Source: Oscillospiraceae bacterium
GTDB taxonomy: Bacteria > Bacillota > Clostridia > Oscillospirales > CAG-382
Direction of reading: 5' to 3'
Length of the DNA: 42,878 nt
Assembly: GCA_015065225.1 (NCBI GenBank)
Contig: SVQR01000007.1
Location: 1-42,878 of the forward strand
The position numbers and the translations under genes are program-made. Below, one piece after another: positions 1-8,463 of the stretch (positions are counted from its first letter, which is position 1; every line of letters starts with the position of its first letter). The notes under the pieces were generated by a model. That model was not told the origin of the DNA and ran no database searches. It saw only the letters and a list, made by a program, of their open reading frames with translations.

Positions 1-548
1 ATGATATAACAGGAACAGCACAAAAAGAGATCAAAGCCCTTAATTCCTGGGAGAGTTCCCGATGAAGATGCGACAAACAGCGCGAAAGAAATAAAAAATG
101 CCGTTATAAAAGAAAGTATCACGCGTGAACGCCACGATTCGGAGAAATTGTCCGACAAAAGAATCTTCCTTATTATATATATAAGAGTATTAACACCGAA
201 AAAAGCAAATCCCAGCGCAGGATATGTAAGAGTTGCCGCGGCACTTCCGGCGTAAACAAAAAAAGAGAGCCTTCCCGATGCAATAAGAAGCGCAAGTCCC
301 AACGGATATGCCATGCTGTCGATGCCGCATATTCCGAAAAGGAAGCCTGCACAGCAAAGTCCGATGCACCTGCTTATCATGATGATATTGGTGACTGTCT
401 TTTCTTCGCACAGTTTCTTTATCGGTGCACAGCTCAGAAATGCATCCGTCGTTCGTTTTATAAAGGATGACACCCTCTTTGATGACTTCTCCCACATTTT
501 CAGCAGCCGTTCCGTTATACTTTCGCCTGATTTTTTCGTACTGTTCAT
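1..548 (-). CDS. spoIIE: SpoIIE-like stage II sporulation protein, N-terminal part (partial)
   Basis: The gene reads leftward from an ATG at 548 with a GAGGA ribosome site just upstream, and it runs off the left edge after about 182 codons. The visible part has a basic cytoplasmic start of about 60 residues (MNSTKKSGESITERLLKM...) followed by several hydrophobic segments; the stretch YPLGLALLIA resembles the first membrane segments of SpoIIE. In that family a polytopic membrane domain is followed by a PP2C phosphatase that activates sigma-F in the forespore; the phosphatase lies outside the window and is not seen. The Spo0A-box promoter upstream fits spoIIE, which Spo0A activates in Bacillus. 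Another polytopic membrane protein cannot be excluded. Confidence 0.62.
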   Translation of the reverse strand, partial: MNSTKKSGESITERLLKMWEKSSKRVSSFIKRTTDAFLSCAPIKKLCEEKTVTNIIMISRCIGLCCAGFLFGICGIDSMAYPLGLALLIASGRLSFFVYAGSAAATLTYPALGFAFFGVNTLIYIIRKILLSDNFSESWRSRVILSFITAFFISFALFVASSSGTLPGIKGFDLFLCCSCYI

Positions 549-662
549 TTTTCTGTCCTCACTTTTTGTCGTTTTTCCTGTTATAAGCTCCGTTTTCCGA
601 CGTATCCTGCCGTATCGGCACAGCTTTTGACGGCGAAAATTTCAACTTATTCTTGAATCGCT

Positions 663-719
663 ATCATATTACTACAACATATGGGCAATTATTTGTCGAA
701 GTATACCCAATATATCGAA
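663..719 (-). promoter_or_regulatory. Spo0A-type promoter for the spoIIE-like gene
   Basis: On the minus strand a TATGAT -10 element (668-663) has no good -35 at normal spacing. Instead it is preceded, about 26 bp upstream of the -10, by TTCGACA (700-694), an exact 0A box (TGTCGAA in reverse). A weaker TTCGATA (719-713) lies about two helical turns further upstream. This layout matches Spo0A-activated sigma-A promoters such as spoIIG and spoIIE in Bacillus. It would leave a 5' UTR of about 105 nt. Confidence 0.6.
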
Positions 720-755
720 TTTACAATTTAGTTACAATTTTCTTGTGATAATATC

Positions 756-784
756 TTGACAAATAAAGACAAATATAGTATACT
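756..784 (+). promoter_or_regulatory. Sigma-A promoter of the S10-spc-alpha superoperon
   Basis: TTGACA (756-761) and TATACT (779-784) are separated by exactly 17 bp. It is the only strong promoter ahead of rpsJ and predicts transcription from about 791. Confidence 0.85.
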
Positions 785-790
785 GTCAAG

Positions 791-1262
791 GCTTGATGTG
801 CGATGAAGCGGGAGGTTGCGGTGAGCTGACCGAAAGGAAGGCAACAGCCGGTAATTTCCGTGGAGTATGTCCGACAACCGGGCGACAGCAAATACTGAGC
901 CACAAACAAATGCGCTCCGACTAAACAATCCTTTCAAGCAGGGAAGTGTCTTCGGGAGGCGGTTTGTTACGGCTTTTGGTTCTTTCTTAACATTCAGGCA
1001 CGGAACGGCACGCATTTACGTGTACGCCGTGGGACGATTGTGCGCAAAGATATCTTCATGTTGGAAATCTGTGCGTTTAAAAGTAAAGAAGTCAAAGAAG
1101 CTACCCGGATTTTTCCCCCATTTCGGATTGGGAAGAATTCGGTTTTTATTCGGGCAAAACATGAAACGCCCGGATGGGTGTTCAGAATTTTCTGTGTCAC
1201 ATTTATTATTCAGAGCCGAAAGTTGAGAATCGGCAAAAATTTTAAAGGAGGCAAAACAGAAA
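791..1262 (+). promoter_or_regulatory. Long structured leader of the S10 operon
   Basis: About 470 nt lie between the predicted start of transcription and rpsJ with no convincing ORF. Visible pairings include GTTGC/GCAAC around 817-845, a long-range arm ACAAAC (902-907) with GTTTGT (962-967) enclosing CGCTCC with GGAGGCG, ACGGC (1005-1009) with GCCGT (1026-1030), and CGCCC/GGGTG near 1168. The rpsJ ribosome site AAAGGAGG (1244-1251) ends the leader. Ribosomal leaders often bind a product protein (L4 in Escherichia coli); whether this one does is inference. Confidence 0.5.
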
Positions 1263-1571
1263 ATGGCAAACGAGAAGATCAGAATCAGACTTAAGGCGTA
1301 TGACCACACACTTATCGATCAGGCTGCTGAAAAGATAGTTGAAACAGCAAAGAGAAACGACGCTAAGGTATCCGGTCCTATTCCGCTCCCCACAGAAAAG
1401 GAGATCGTAACAATTCTCCGTGCTGTACACAAGTACAAGGACGCAAGAGAACAGTTCGAATTCCGTACACACAAGAGACTTATCGACATTCTCAAGCCCA
1501 CACAGAAGACAGTAGACGCTCTTATGAGCCTCGAACTTCCTGCAGGCGTTGAAATTGAGATCAAGCTCTAA
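1263..1571 (+). CDS. rpsJ: 30S ribosomal protein S10 (uS10)
   Basis: A 102-residue protein, the normal size for uS10. It opens [19 protein letters not shown] and carries the family's GPIPLPTEK loop and the [10 protein letters not shown] motif. S10 sits in the head of the 30S subunit and is also the NusE partner of NusB in transcription antitermination. An AAAGGAGG site 11 nt upstream fixes the start. It is the first gene of the superoperon but is followed by an unusually long 223-nt spacer before rplC. Confidence 0.98.
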   Translation: MANEKIRIRLKAYDHTLIDQAAEKIVETAKRNDAKVSGPIPLPTEKEIVTILRAVHKYKDAREQFEFRTHKRLIDILKPTQKTVDALMSLELPAGVEIEIKL

Positions 1572-1794
1572 GCGAAACATTTACCCATCGCTTTAACTTC
1601 CTTAAATAAAAGAGTCTCCGTTACAGGCACTTGAGTTTATGGAAATTAAATAGTCTGCATCCGCTTTTGCCGGCGATGTAAGACAACCCCTGATTTATCA
1701 GCGGTCACGTTGGCGAGCTGCCCGGAGGACAAAGAACATACCTCAATAGGCAAATTCAAGGCACGCCAACCAATAACCTAAGGAGGAAAACAAA
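1572..1794 (+). promoter_or_regulatory. Structured spacer between rpsJ and rplC
   Basis: This 223-nt gap has no ORF. A small hairpin CTGATTTATCAG is followed by a 7-bp long-range stem GTTGGCG (1709-1715) with CGCCAAC (1764-1770). That stem encloses GAGG (1725-1728), which can pair with CCTC (1741-1744). The structure ends about 10 nt before the rplC ribosome site (AAGGAGG, about 1780-1786). Placement suggests control of rplC translation or an RNA-processing site; no promoter was recognised here. Confidence 0.45.
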
Positions 1795-2421
1795 ATGAAA
1801 AAGGCAATTATCGGCAAGAAGCTCGGAATGACTCAGATCTTTGACGAAAACGGAAACGTAATCCCCGTAACAGTCATCGAAGCAGGTCCCTGTCCCGTAG
1901 TTCAGAAGAAGACAGTTGAAAACGACGGTTACGACGCAGTTCAGCTCGGCTTCATGGACATCGCGGAGAGAAAGGTAACAAAGCCTGTGAAGGGTCACTT
2001 CGCAAAGGCAAACATCTCCCTCAAGAAGCACCTCAAGGAATTCAAGCTTGACGATGCAGCTAACATGAATGTTGGCGACGAAGTTAAGGCTGACGTATTC
2101 GCAGCAGGTGAAAAGGTTGACGTAACAGGTATCACAAAGGGTCACGGATTCTCCGGCGTAACAGTTCGTTGGAACTCCAGCACTCAGGAAAAGACTCACG
2201 GTGTAGGTCCTATCCACAGACACATCGGTTCAATGGGCGTTATCGACCCTGCAAGAGTCTTCAAGAACAAGCACATGCCCGGTCAGTACGGTCATGAACA
2301 GGTTACAACACTCAACCTTGAAGTAGTTAAGATCGACGCTGAAAAGAACCTCATCGCTATCAAGGGCGCAGTTCCCGGAAAGCGCGGCGGTATCGTATTC
2401 ATCCGTTCGGCCGTAAAGTAA
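1795..2421 (+). CDS. rplC: 50S ribosomal protein L3 (uL3)
   Basis: A 208-residue uL3, an early assembly protein of the 50S subunit whose central loop reaches toward the peptidyl-transferase centre. It starts [20 protein letters not shown], the classic bacterial L3 opening, and carries the loop signature [22 protein letters not shown] and the basic [11 protein letters not shown] segment. An AAGGAGG site lies 9 nt upstream. rplD follows after an 18-nt spacer with its own GGAGG site. Confidence 0.98.
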   Translation: MKKAIIGKKLGMTQIFDENGNVIPVTVIEAGPCPVVQKKTVENDGYDAVQLGFMDIAERKVTKPVKGHFAKANISLKKHLKEFKLDDAANMNVGDEVKADVFAAGEKVDVTGITKGHGFSGVTVRWNSSTQEKTHGVGPIHRHIGSMGVIDPARVFKNKHMPGQYGHEQVTTLNLEVVKIDAEKNLIAIKGAVPGKRGGIVFIRSAVK

Positions 2422-2439
2422 TCGAAGGAGGAAGAATAA

Positions 2440-3060
2440 ATGCCTAACGTAAAGATGTATGATATGGCAGGAAACGAAAAGGGCGAAATTACTCTCGCTG
2501 AAGGCATATTCGGTATCGAAGTAAATGTTCCCGTTCTTCATTCCGTTATCCGTGCATATCTTTTGAATCAGAGACAGGGTACACAGAGTACCAAGACAAG
2601 AGCTGAAGTTTCCGGCGGCGGTATCAAGCCCTGGAAGCAGAAGGGTACAGGTCGTGCAAGACAGGGATCCACAAGATCTCCTCAGTGGACACACGGCGGT
2701 ATCGCATTCGGACCTAAGCCCCGTGACTGGAGAGTTTCCATCAACAAGAAGGTAAAGAGACTTGCAATGCAGTCTGCTTTCTCCTCCAAGGCTGAAGAAG
2801 GAAAGATCGCAGTTATCGATGCTCTCGCAATGACAGAATACAAGACAAAGACAATAGCTGGTATGCTCAAGGCTCTCGGCGCAAAGAAGGCTCTCATCGT
2901 TCTTCCCGAAGTTGATAAGTTTGTTGTAGCATCCGCTTCCAACATTCCCGGAGTAAAGACAGCTATTCCCGGAACACTCAACGCTTACGACATCCTCAAG
3001 TATGATATGCTTATCCTCGCTAAGGATGCAGTAGCTAAGATCGAGGAGGTATACGCATAA
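2440..3060 (+). CDS. rplD: 50S ribosomal protein L4 (uL4)
   Basis: A 206-residue uL4. The extended loop that lines the exit tunnel is recognisable at residues 46-90 ([45 protein letters not shown]), as are the family's C-terminal ILAKDAV residues. In Escherichia coli L4 also represses its own operon; nothing here tests that, but the structured leader and the spacer upstream of rplC are the obvious candidate targets. Its TAA overlaps the rplW ATG by one base, so the two are probably translationally coupled. Confidence 0.98.
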   Translation: MPNVKMYDMAGNEKGEITLAEGIFGIEVNVPVLHSVIRAYLLNQRQGTQSTKTRAEVSGGGIKPWKQKGTGRARQGSTRSPQWTHGGIAFGPKPRDWRVSINKKVKRLAMQSAFSSKAEEGKIAVIDALAMTEYKTKTIAGMLKALGAKKALIVLPEVDKFVVASASNIPGVKTAIPGTLNAYDILKYDMLILAKDAVAKIEEVYA

Positions 3061-3353
3061 TGAAGACAATGCATGACGTAATCATCCGCCCGATTATCAC
3101 AGAAGCAAGTATGGACAGACTCGCAGACAGAAAGTACACTTTCAAGGTAGCGGCTGATTCCAACAAGATCGAGATCAAGAAGGCTTGCGAAGAGCTTTTC
3201 GGCGTTAAGGTTGAAAAGGTTACAGTAATCAATATGAAGTCCAAGAGCAAGAGAGTCGGATACCACTTCGGCGAAACTTCCGAATGGAAGAAGGCTATAG
3301 TTAAGCTTACCGAAGATTCCAAGACAATCGAGTTCTTCGACGAAATGATGTAA
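3060..3353 (+). CDS. rplW: 50S ribosomal protein L23 (uL23)
   Basis: A 97-residue uL23, which sits at the tunnel exit and docks trigger factor and SRP. The N-terminal [14 protein letters not shown] motif and the [16 protein letters not shown] loop are typical. The start codon overlaps the rplD stop (TAATG), and a GAGGAGG stretch inside the end of rplD supplies the ribosome site. The C-terminus ends in an acidic FFDEMM rather than the more usual short basic tail, a minor variation. Confidence 0.97.
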   Translation: MKTMHDVIIRPIITEASMDRLADRKYTFKVAADSNKIEIKKACEELFGVKVEKVTVINMKSKSKRVGYHFGETSEWKKAIVKLTEDSKTIEFFDEMM

Positions 3354-3460
3354 TTTACAAAACAAGACGGAAACTGCACAAGGGTATCGGATACGGCAGG
3401 ACGGTACAGCAAACATAAAAACTTGTGCAAAGAAAGAAACTGCCGAGAAATGGAGTAATC

Positions 3461-4294
3461 ATGGCTAACAAGACATTTAAACCTACTACTCCGGCCAGAA
3501 GAAATATGACTGTTCCGGGCTTTGAGGAAATTACAAAGAAGACTCCCGAAAAAAGCCTTATTACAGTTCTTAAGAAGCATGCCGGACGTAATAATACAGG
3601 TAGAATCACCGTTCGTCACCAGGGCGGCGGCAACAGAATAAAGTACAGAATCATCGACTTCAAGAAGAACATTCAGGATGTTCCCGCAAAGGTTCTCGGA
3701 ATCGAATACGATCCCAACAGATCCGCTTACATCGCTCTTCTTCAGTACGAAACAGGCGAAAAGACATACAGCATCGCTCCCGTAGGTCTCACTGCAGGCG
3801 ACACTGTAATCAACAGCGCAAATGCAGATATCAAGGTTGGTAACGTACTTCCTATCGCAAACATCCCCGTAGGTACAGTTATCCACAACATCGAGCTCTA
3901 TCCCGGTAAGGGCGCTCAGCTCGTTCGTTCTGCAGGTGTTTTCGCACAGCTCATGGCTAAGGAAAACGGCGTTGCACAGGTAAGACTTCCCTCAGGTGAA
4001 GTAAGAATCGTAAGACTTGACTGTAAGGCAACTATCGGTCAGGTAGGCAACACCGAACATGAGAACATCAAGATCGGTAAGGCAGGTAAGAAGCGTCACA
4101 TGGGCATCCGTCCTACAGTAAGAGGTTCCGTAATGAACCCCTGCGACCATCCTCACGGTGGTGGTGAAGGACGTGCACCTATCGGTAGACCCACTCCTGT
4201 TACACCTTGGGGCAAGCCTACTATCGGTTACAAGACCAGAAATAAGAAGGCAAGAACCAACAAGTTCATCGTTAAGAGAAGAAACGACAAGTAA
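3461..4294 (+). CDS. rplB: 50S ribosomal protein L2 (uL2)
   Basis: A 277-residue uL2, essential for subunit association and peptidyl transfer. I chose the ATG at 3461 ([15 protein letters not shown]) because it matches the family start and follows a TGGAG site; an in-frame ATG 12 codons upstream has no homologous sequence. Signatures include [16 protein letters not shown] and, near the C-terminus, the [19 protein letters not shown] motif containing the conserved histidine implicated in peptidyl transfer. The 107-nt gap after rplW shows no promoter. Confidence 0.98.
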   Translation: MANKTFKPTTPARRNMTVPGFEEITKKTPEKSLITVLKKHAGRNNTGRITVRHQGGGNRIKYRIIDFKKNIQDVPAKVLGIEYDPNRSAYIALLQYETGEKTYSIAPVGLTAGDTVINSANADIKVGNVLPIANIPVGTVIHNIELYPGKGAQLVRSAGVFAQLMAKENGVAQVRLPSGEVRIVRLDCKATIGQVGNTEHENIKIGKAGKKRHMGIRPTVRGSVMNPCDHPHGGGEGRAPIGRPTPVTPWGKPTIGYKTRNKKARTNKFIVKRRNDK

Positions 4295-4364
4295 TATAGC
4301 GGCGTAAAAGCGGTGACAAAAACATCCGCAAACGCTCTCCAAAATCTTACAAGGAGGCAAACAA

Positions 4365-4643
4365 ATGAGCAGAAGCATCAAGAAGGGACCCTTCGTCGAA
4401 GCAAAGCTTTTCGCAAGAATTGAAGATATGAACGCTAAGGGCGAAAAGAGAGTTCTTAAGACATGGTCCAGATCTTCCACAATATTCCCTCAGTTCGTAG
4501 GACACACAATCGCTGTTCATGACGGCAGAAAGCACGTTCCGGTATATGTAACAGAAGACATGGTCGGACACAAGCTCGGCGAATTCGCTCCCACAAGAAC
4601 ATTCAAGGGACACGCTGGTACAAAGACATCCAACAATGGCTAA
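4365..4643 (+). CDS. rpsS: 30S ribosomal protein S19 (uS19)
   Basis: A 92-residue uS19 of the 30S head, which contacts S13 and the A-site finger. It opens [20 protein letters not shown] and has the [21 protein letters not shown] and [15 protein letters not shown] motifs. An AAGGAGG site lies about 9 nt before the ATG. It is followed by a 167-nt gap that holds a pair of perfect hairpins. Confidence 0.98.
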   Translation: MSRSIKKGPFVEAKLFARIEDMNAKGEKRVLKTWSRSSTIFPQFVGHTIAVHDGRKHVPVYVTEDMVGHKLGEFAPTRTFKGHAGTKTSNNG

Positions 4644-4644
4644 G

Positions 4645-4697
4645 AAGCAATTTCAGCGAAATTGCTTTGAAGAAAATTTGCTTTAGCAAATTTCTTC
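4645..4697 (+). repeat. Tandem hairpin pair in the rpsS-rplV spacer
   Basis: Directly after the rpsS stop, AAGCAATTT (4645-4653) pairs with AAATTGCTT (4659-4667) around the loop CAGCG. One base later GAAGAAAATTTGC (4669-4681) pairs with GCAAATTTCTTC (4686-4697) around TTTA with one bulged A. There is no long U-run, so these do not look like intrinsic terminators. A second pair of the same design occurs at 6842-6883. Confidence 0.7.
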
Positions 4698-4810
4698 CCC
4701 AAGCACATGATAAAAGGTGTGCATGAAATTGTTGATAACACAGATATAGCGCAAACGGCGGTTCGCGAAGAACGAGTCGCAAGAGTTTTGCGAAAGGAGG
4801 AAAATAACAA

Positions 4811-5146
4811 ATGGAAGCAAAGGCTTATCTTAATGATTTAAGAATTTCTCCCAGAAAAGTTAAAGTAGTTCTTGATATAATCAGAGGCAAGGACGTAGCA
4901 ACAGCTATGGGTATCCTCATGAATACAAGAAAGGCAGCTTCGGAGCCCGTACTTAAGCTCCTCAAGTCTGCTGTGGCTAATGCCGAGAACAATCAGAGCA
5001 TGGACGTAACTAAGCTCTACGTTTCTCAGTGCTTTGTAACACCCGGCAGAACAGCCAAGAGAATCATGCCCCGTGCACAGGGTAGAGCTTTCAGAATACT
5101 CAAGAGAAGCTCTCACATCACTATCGCAGTGGCTGAAAAAGAGTAA
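4811..5146 (+). CDS. rplV: 50S ribosomal protein L22 (uL22)
   Basis: A 111-residue uL22, whose beta-hairpin lines the exit tunnel and is the site of many macrolide-resistance changes. The start MEAKAYLNDLRISPRKVK and the hairpin sequence VTPGRTAKRIMPRAQGRAF are typical, with no insertion or deletion in the hairpin. AAAGGAGG lies 12 nt upstream. It is followed by rpsC after 68 nt. Confidence 0.98.
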   Translation: MEAKAYLNDLRISPRKVKVVLDIIRGKDVATAMGILMNTRKAASEPVLKLLKSAVANAENNQSMDVTKLYVSQCFVTPGRTAKRIMPRAQGRAFRILKRSSHITIAVAEKE

Positions 5147-5214
5147 TCAAAACTCTTAAACCTCAAAGTGCATCGGATAAGATGCAAAATCTACAAGGAG
5201 GATAATTACGAAAT

Positions 5215-5940
5215 ATGGGACAGAAAGTCAATCCCCACGGTCTTCGCGTGGGCGTAATAAAGAACTGGGACTCCAGATGGTTCGTAAAGGACGAAGCATT
5301 CGGTGATACACTCGTAGCTGACTATAAGCTCAGAACATGGCTTAAGGAAAAGCTCAAGAAGACAGGAGTTCCGAAGATCGAGATCGAAAGAGACGGCAAG
5401 GGCAAGGTAAAGGTAGTGATCCACTGCGCAAAGCCCGGCACGATCATCGGTAAGGGCGGCGAAGAACTCACAAAGCTCAACAAGGAAGTTGATGCATTTG
5501 TAGGCTCTCACGTTGCAATCAAGGTTGAAGAAGTTAAGTTCGTTGATCTGGACGCACAGCTCGTTGCAGAAAACGTAGCTTCTCAGCTTGAAAACAGAAT
5601 CGCATTCAGACGTGCAATGAAGCAGGCTATCGGCAGAACAATGAAGCTTGGTGCAAGAGGTATCAAGATCATGTGCTCCGGACGTCTTAACGGTGCTGAA
5701 ATCGCAAGAAGCGAATCCTACCATGAAGGTACAATTCCGCTTCAGACAATCAGAGCCGATATCAACTACGGTTTTGCAGAAGCTGATACAACCTACGGTA
5801 AGATCGGTATCAAGGTATGGATCTACCAGGGCGAAGTTCTTCCCACAGTAAAGAAGGACAGACCCAGACGCGACAGACGCGACGACAGACGTGGCGACAG
5901 ACCCGCAAGAAGAGAACACAAGGAAGGGGGAGCTAACTAA
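5215..5940 (+). CDS. rpsC: 30S ribosomal protein S3 (uS3)
   Basis: A 241-residue uS3. It starts [20 protein letters not shown] and contains the KH domain motif [11 protein letters not shown] near residue 80 and the C-terminal [20 protein letters not shown] block. S3 forms part of the mRNA entry site and its helicase activity. The last ~30 residues form an Arg/Asp-rich tail ([12 protein letters not shown]), a common but variable extension. Its TAA overlaps the rplP ATG. Confidence 0.98.
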   Translation: MGQKVNPHGLRVGVIKNWDSRWFVKDEAFGDTLVADYKLRTWLKEKLKKTGVPKIEIERDGKGKVKVVIHCAKPGTIIGKGGEELTKLNKEVDAFVGSHVAIKVEEVKFVDLDAQLVAENVASQLENRIAFRRAMKQAIGRTMKLGARGIKIMCSGRLNGAEIARSESYHEGTIPLQTIRADINYGFAEADTTYGKIGIKVWIYQGEVLPTVKKDRPRRDRRDDRRGDRPARREHKEGGAN

Positions 5941-6365
5941 TGTTAATGCCGAAGAGAGTAAAGTTCAGAAGAGTTCACAGAGGCAGAATGAAGGGCAAGG
6001 CAATGCGCGGTAACACAGTTACCAACGGTACCTTCGGTCTTCAGGCAACAGAACCCGGCTGGATCACAAGCAATCAGATAGAAGCTGCCCGTATCGCAAT
6101 GACAAGATACATCAAGCGTGGCGGTCAGGTATGGATAAAGATATTCCCCGACAAGCCCGTAACAGAAAAGCCCGCTGAAACTCGAATGGGTTCAGGTAAG
6201 GGTTCACCCGAGTACTGGGTAGCTGTAGTTAAGCCCGGCAGAGTAATGTTCGAGATGGACGGCATCTCCGAAGAAGTTGCTCGTGAGGCTATGCGTCTTG
6301 CTTCTCACAAGCTTCCCATCAAGTGTAAGTTCGTGAAGAAGGAAGAAACTGTAGAGGAGGCATAA
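5940..6365 (+). CDS. rplP: 50S ribosomal protein L16 (uL16)
   Basis: A 141-residue uL16, which helps position tRNA in the A and P sites. The start [19 protein letters not shown] is the family form, so the first ATG (overlapping the rpsC stop) is preferred over the one two codons later. A GGGGAG site sits in the rpsC tail. The [17 protein letters not shown] segment is conserved. Confidence 0.98.
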   Translation: MLMPKRVKFRRVHRGRMKGKAMRGNTVTNGTFGLQATEPGWITSNQIEAARIAMTRYIKRGGQVWIKIFPDKPVTEKPAETRMGSGKGSPEYWVAVVKPGRVMFEMDGISEEVAREAMRLASHKLPIKCKFVKKEETVEEA

Positions 6366-6371
6366 GGCTTT

Positions 6372-6566
6372 ATGAAAATAACGGAAATCAGAGAAAAATC
6401 TTCCGCTGAACTTGTGGAGCTTTTGAAGCAGCAGAAAGCTGAACTCTTCAACCTCCGTTTTCAGCACGCAATAAACGCTCTCGACAATCCCCAGAAGATC
6501 GTCGAAACAAAGAAGACTATCGCCAAGATCCACACGGTAATCACCGAAAAGGAAAAGCAGGCGTAA
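6372..6566 (+). CDS. rpmC: 50S ribosomal protein L29 (uL29)
   Basis: A 64-residue two-helix protein beside the tunnel exit. MKITEIREKSSAELVELL and KAELFNLRFQHA are family hallmarks; the second helix carries NPQKIVETKKTIAKIHTV. The ribosome site GAGGAGG lies inside the last codons of rplP, so expression is likely coupled. rpsQ follows after 20 nt. Confidence 0.97.
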   Translation: MKITEIREKSSAELVELLKQQKAELFNLRFQHAINALDNPQKIVETKKTIAKIHTVITEKEKQA

Positions 6567-6586
6567 GCGGGAAGGAGTAAGACAAG

Positions 6587-6841
6587 ATGGAAAGAAATCT
6601 CAGAAAGACCAGAGTTGGTCGTGTTGTATCTGATAAGATGCAGAAGACTATCGTTGTAGCCATCGAAGATAACGTTAAGCACCCGCTTTACAAGAAGGTC
6701 ATCAAGAGAACCGTTAAGTTTAAGGCTCACGATGAAAATAACGAATGCAGAATCGGCGACAAGGTAGAAATCATGGAAACAAGACCTCTCTCCAAGGATA
6801 AGAACTGGAGACTGGTAAGAATCATCGAAAAGGCTAAGTAA
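6587..6841 (+). CDS. rpsQ: 30S ribosomal protein S17 (uS17)
   Basis: An 84-residue OB-fold protein that binds 16S rRNA helices 7 and 11 early in 30S assembly. It has the conserved opening [20 protein letters not shown], the [19 protein letters not shown] loop and the [19 protein letters not shown] block. A GGAAGGAG site precedes it. It is followed by a 135-nt spacer with two perfect hairpins before rplN. Confidence 0.98.
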   Translation: MERNLRKTRVGRVVSDKMQKTIVVAIEDNVKHPLYKKVIKRTVKFKAHDENNECRIGDKVEIMETRPLSKDKNWRLVRIIEKAK

Positions 6842-6883
6842 TTTTCAACTGCGTTGAAAATTGAAGAATTCCTCGAATTCTTC
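6842..6883 (+). repeat. Tandem hairpin pair in the rpsQ-rplN spacer
   Basis: TTTTCAA (6842-6848) pairs with TTGAAAA (6854-6860) around CTGCG. Two bases later GAAGAATTC (6863-6871) pairs perfectly with GAATTCTTC (6875-6883) around CTC. The design mirrors the pair at 4645-4697: the first loop is CNGCG in both, and the second arm begins GAAGAA and ends TTCTTC in both, while the arms themselves differ. A weaker GAATC/GATTC pairing follows. Confidence 0.7.
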
Positions 6884-6976
6884 TCACAGAATCAAAATTT
6901 CGAGATTCAGATCTAACCGAAATCAGAGCCCTGCGTGCAAAGACACGTATGGTATAAAATATGGAGGACACAAGAA

Positions 6977-7345
6977 ATGTTACAACAGCAGTCAATGATG
7001 AAGGTTGCCGATAACACCGGCGCCAAGGAAATGATGTGCATTCGTGTGCTCGGCGGAACAGGCAGAAGATACGCTAGAATCGGAGACGTAGTCGTTTGCG
7101 CAGTCAAGAAAGCGACACCCGGCGGTGTTGTTAAAAAAGGTGACGTAGTAAAGGCAGTAGTCGTAAGAACAAAGCAGCCCCTTCGTCGTGCAGACGGCAG
7201 CTACATCAGATTTGATGAAAATGCAGCCGTAATAATCAAGGAAGACAAGAACCCCAGAGGTACACGTATCTTTGGACCGATCGCTAGAGAGCTCCGTGAA
7301 AAGGATTACCTCAAGATCCTTTCTCTTGCTCCCGAAGTACTTTAA
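6977..7345 (+). CDS. rplN: 50S ribosomal protein L14 (uL14)
   Basis: A 122-residue uL14, exactly the family length when started at 6977 ([20 protein letters not shown]); the in-frame ATG 14 codons earlier gives an unrelated extension and was not used. TGGAGG lies about 10 nt upstream. Signatures are the KVADNTGA opening and the [16 protein letters not shown]-terminus. L14 contacts 16S rRNA in an intersubunit bridge and is the binding site of RsfS. Confidence 0.98.
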   Translation: MLQQQSMMKVADNTGAKEMMCIRVLGGTGRRYARIGDVVVCAVKKATPGGVVKKGDVVKAVVVRTKQPLRRADGSYIRFDENAAVIIKEDKNPRGTRIFGPIARELREKDYLKILSLAPEVL

Positions 7346-7359
7346 GGAGGTCGCGTAAA

Positions 7360-7701
7360 ATGGCAAAGCAGCTTACAAAATATCAGAAGAAGCTCGGCGT
7401 TCGTACAGGCGACACCGTAGTAATCATCTCCGGCGACGATAAGGGAAAGACCGGTAAGGTTCTTGAAGTATCTCCCGCAGAAGGCAAGATAATAGTAGAA
7501 GGCGTAAACATGATCACAAAGCATGTACGCCCCAGACGTGAAGGCGAAGAAGGCGGCAGAATCCAGGCAGAAGGCGCATTCTACGCATCCAAGGCAATGG
7601 TCGTATGCTCTAAGTGCAAGCACGGCGTAAGAGTTGGTCACAAGATCCTTGAGGACGGCTCAAAGGTTCGCGTTTGCAAAAAGTGCGGCACAGAACTTTA
7701 A
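7360..7701 (+). CDS. rplX: 50S ribosomal protein L24 (uL24)
   Basis: A 113-residue uL24, an assembly initiator protein. The KOW motif is at residues 17-40 (GDTVVIISGDDKGKTGKVL), and the NMITKHVRPRREG segment follows. The C-terminus holds two Cys-x2-Cys pairs (VCSKCKHG and VCKKCGTE), the zinc-ribbon form seen in many Clostridia. AAGGAGG precedes it by about 9 nt, and the gap to rplE is 18 nt. Confidence 0.98.
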   Translation: MAKQLTKYQKKLGVRTGDTVVIISGDDKGKTGKVLEVSPAEGKIIVEGVNMITKHVRPRREGEEGGRIQAEGAFYASKAMVVCSKCKHGVRVGHKILEDGSKVRVCKKCGTEL

Positions 7702-7719
7702 TCAGGGAGGTAACGTAAA

Positions 7720-8259
7720 ATGGCTAGACTTACAGAGCTTTATAAGAACGAAGCAGCACCTGCCCTCATGAAGAAGTTCGAATACAAGAGCGTAATGCAG
7801 ATCCCGAAGATCGACAAGGTAGTAATCAATGTCGGCGCAGGTGAAGCAAAGGATAACTCCAAGGTAATCGACAACATCATAAACGACCTCGGAATCATCA
7901 CAGGTCAGAAGGCAGTTGCTACAATCGCAAAGAAATCCGTAGCTAACTTCAAGATCCGTCAGGGCATGAAGCTCGGCGCAAAGGTAACACTCAGAGGCGA
8001 AAGAATGTATGAGTTCCTCGACAGACTCTTCAACCTCGCTCTTCCGAGAGTTCGTGACTTCAAGGGCATCAATCCCGATTCCTTCGACGGCAGAGGAAAC
8101 TACTCCCTCGGTCTCAAGGAACAGCTCATATTCCCCGAAATCGAATATGACAAGATCGATGCTATAAGAGGTATGGATATCGCAATCGTTACAACAGCTA
8201 CAAATGACGAACACGCAAGAGAGCTTCTCGCTCTTATGGGCGCTCCGTTCGCAAAGTAA
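7720..8259 (+). CDS. rplE: 50S ribosomal protein L5 (uL5)
   Basis: A 179-residue uL5, which binds 5S rRNA and contacts P-site tRNA. It shows the family motifs [38 protein letters not shown] and the C-terminal [20 protein letters not shown] followed by [15 protein letters not shown] is placed upstream. rpsN follows after 18 nt. Confidence 0.98.
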   Translation: MARLTELYKNEAAPALMKKFEYKSVMQIPKIDKVVINVGAGEAKDNSKVIDNIINDLGIITGQKAVATIAKKSVANFKIRQGMKLGAKVTLRGERMYEFLDRLFNLALPRVRDFKGINPDSFDGRGNYSLGLKEQLIFPEIEYDKIDAIRGMDIAIVTTATNDEHARELLALMGAPFAK

Positions 8260-8277
8260 TAAGAGGGGTAAGGAATT

Positions 8278-8463
8278 ATGGCAAAGAAATCAATGGTATT
8301 AAAGCAGCAGAAGGAGCAGAAATTCTCCACACGCGAATACAACAGATGTAAGATTTGCGGCCGCCCCCATGCTTATATGAGAAAGTACGGCATCTGCCGT
8401 ATCTGCTTCAGAGAACTCGCTTACAAGGGTCAGATCCCCGGAGTAAGAAAGGCAAGCTGGTAA
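8278..8463 (+). CDS. rpsN: 30S ribosomal protein S14, zinc-binding type (uS14)
   Basis: A 61-residue short S14 (type Z). The four zinc cysteines are at residues 24, 27, 40 and 43 (CKIC and CRIC), followed by the conserved [18 protein letters not shown] end. This is the zinc-dependent form; the longer zinc-free paralogue used under zinc limitation is not in the window. The ribosome site AGGGGTAAGG is weaker than its neighbours'. Confidence 0.97.
   Translation: MAKKSMVLKQQKEQKFSTREYNRCKICGRPHAYMRKYGICRICFRELAYKGQIPGVRKASW

Noticed and set aside
2230..3069. Long minus-strand open frame opposite rplD, and similar ones opposite other ribosomal genes
   Set aside because: They are shadows of strongly biased coding on the plus strand, with no ribosome sites and cysteine/leucine-rich, non-protein-like sequence.
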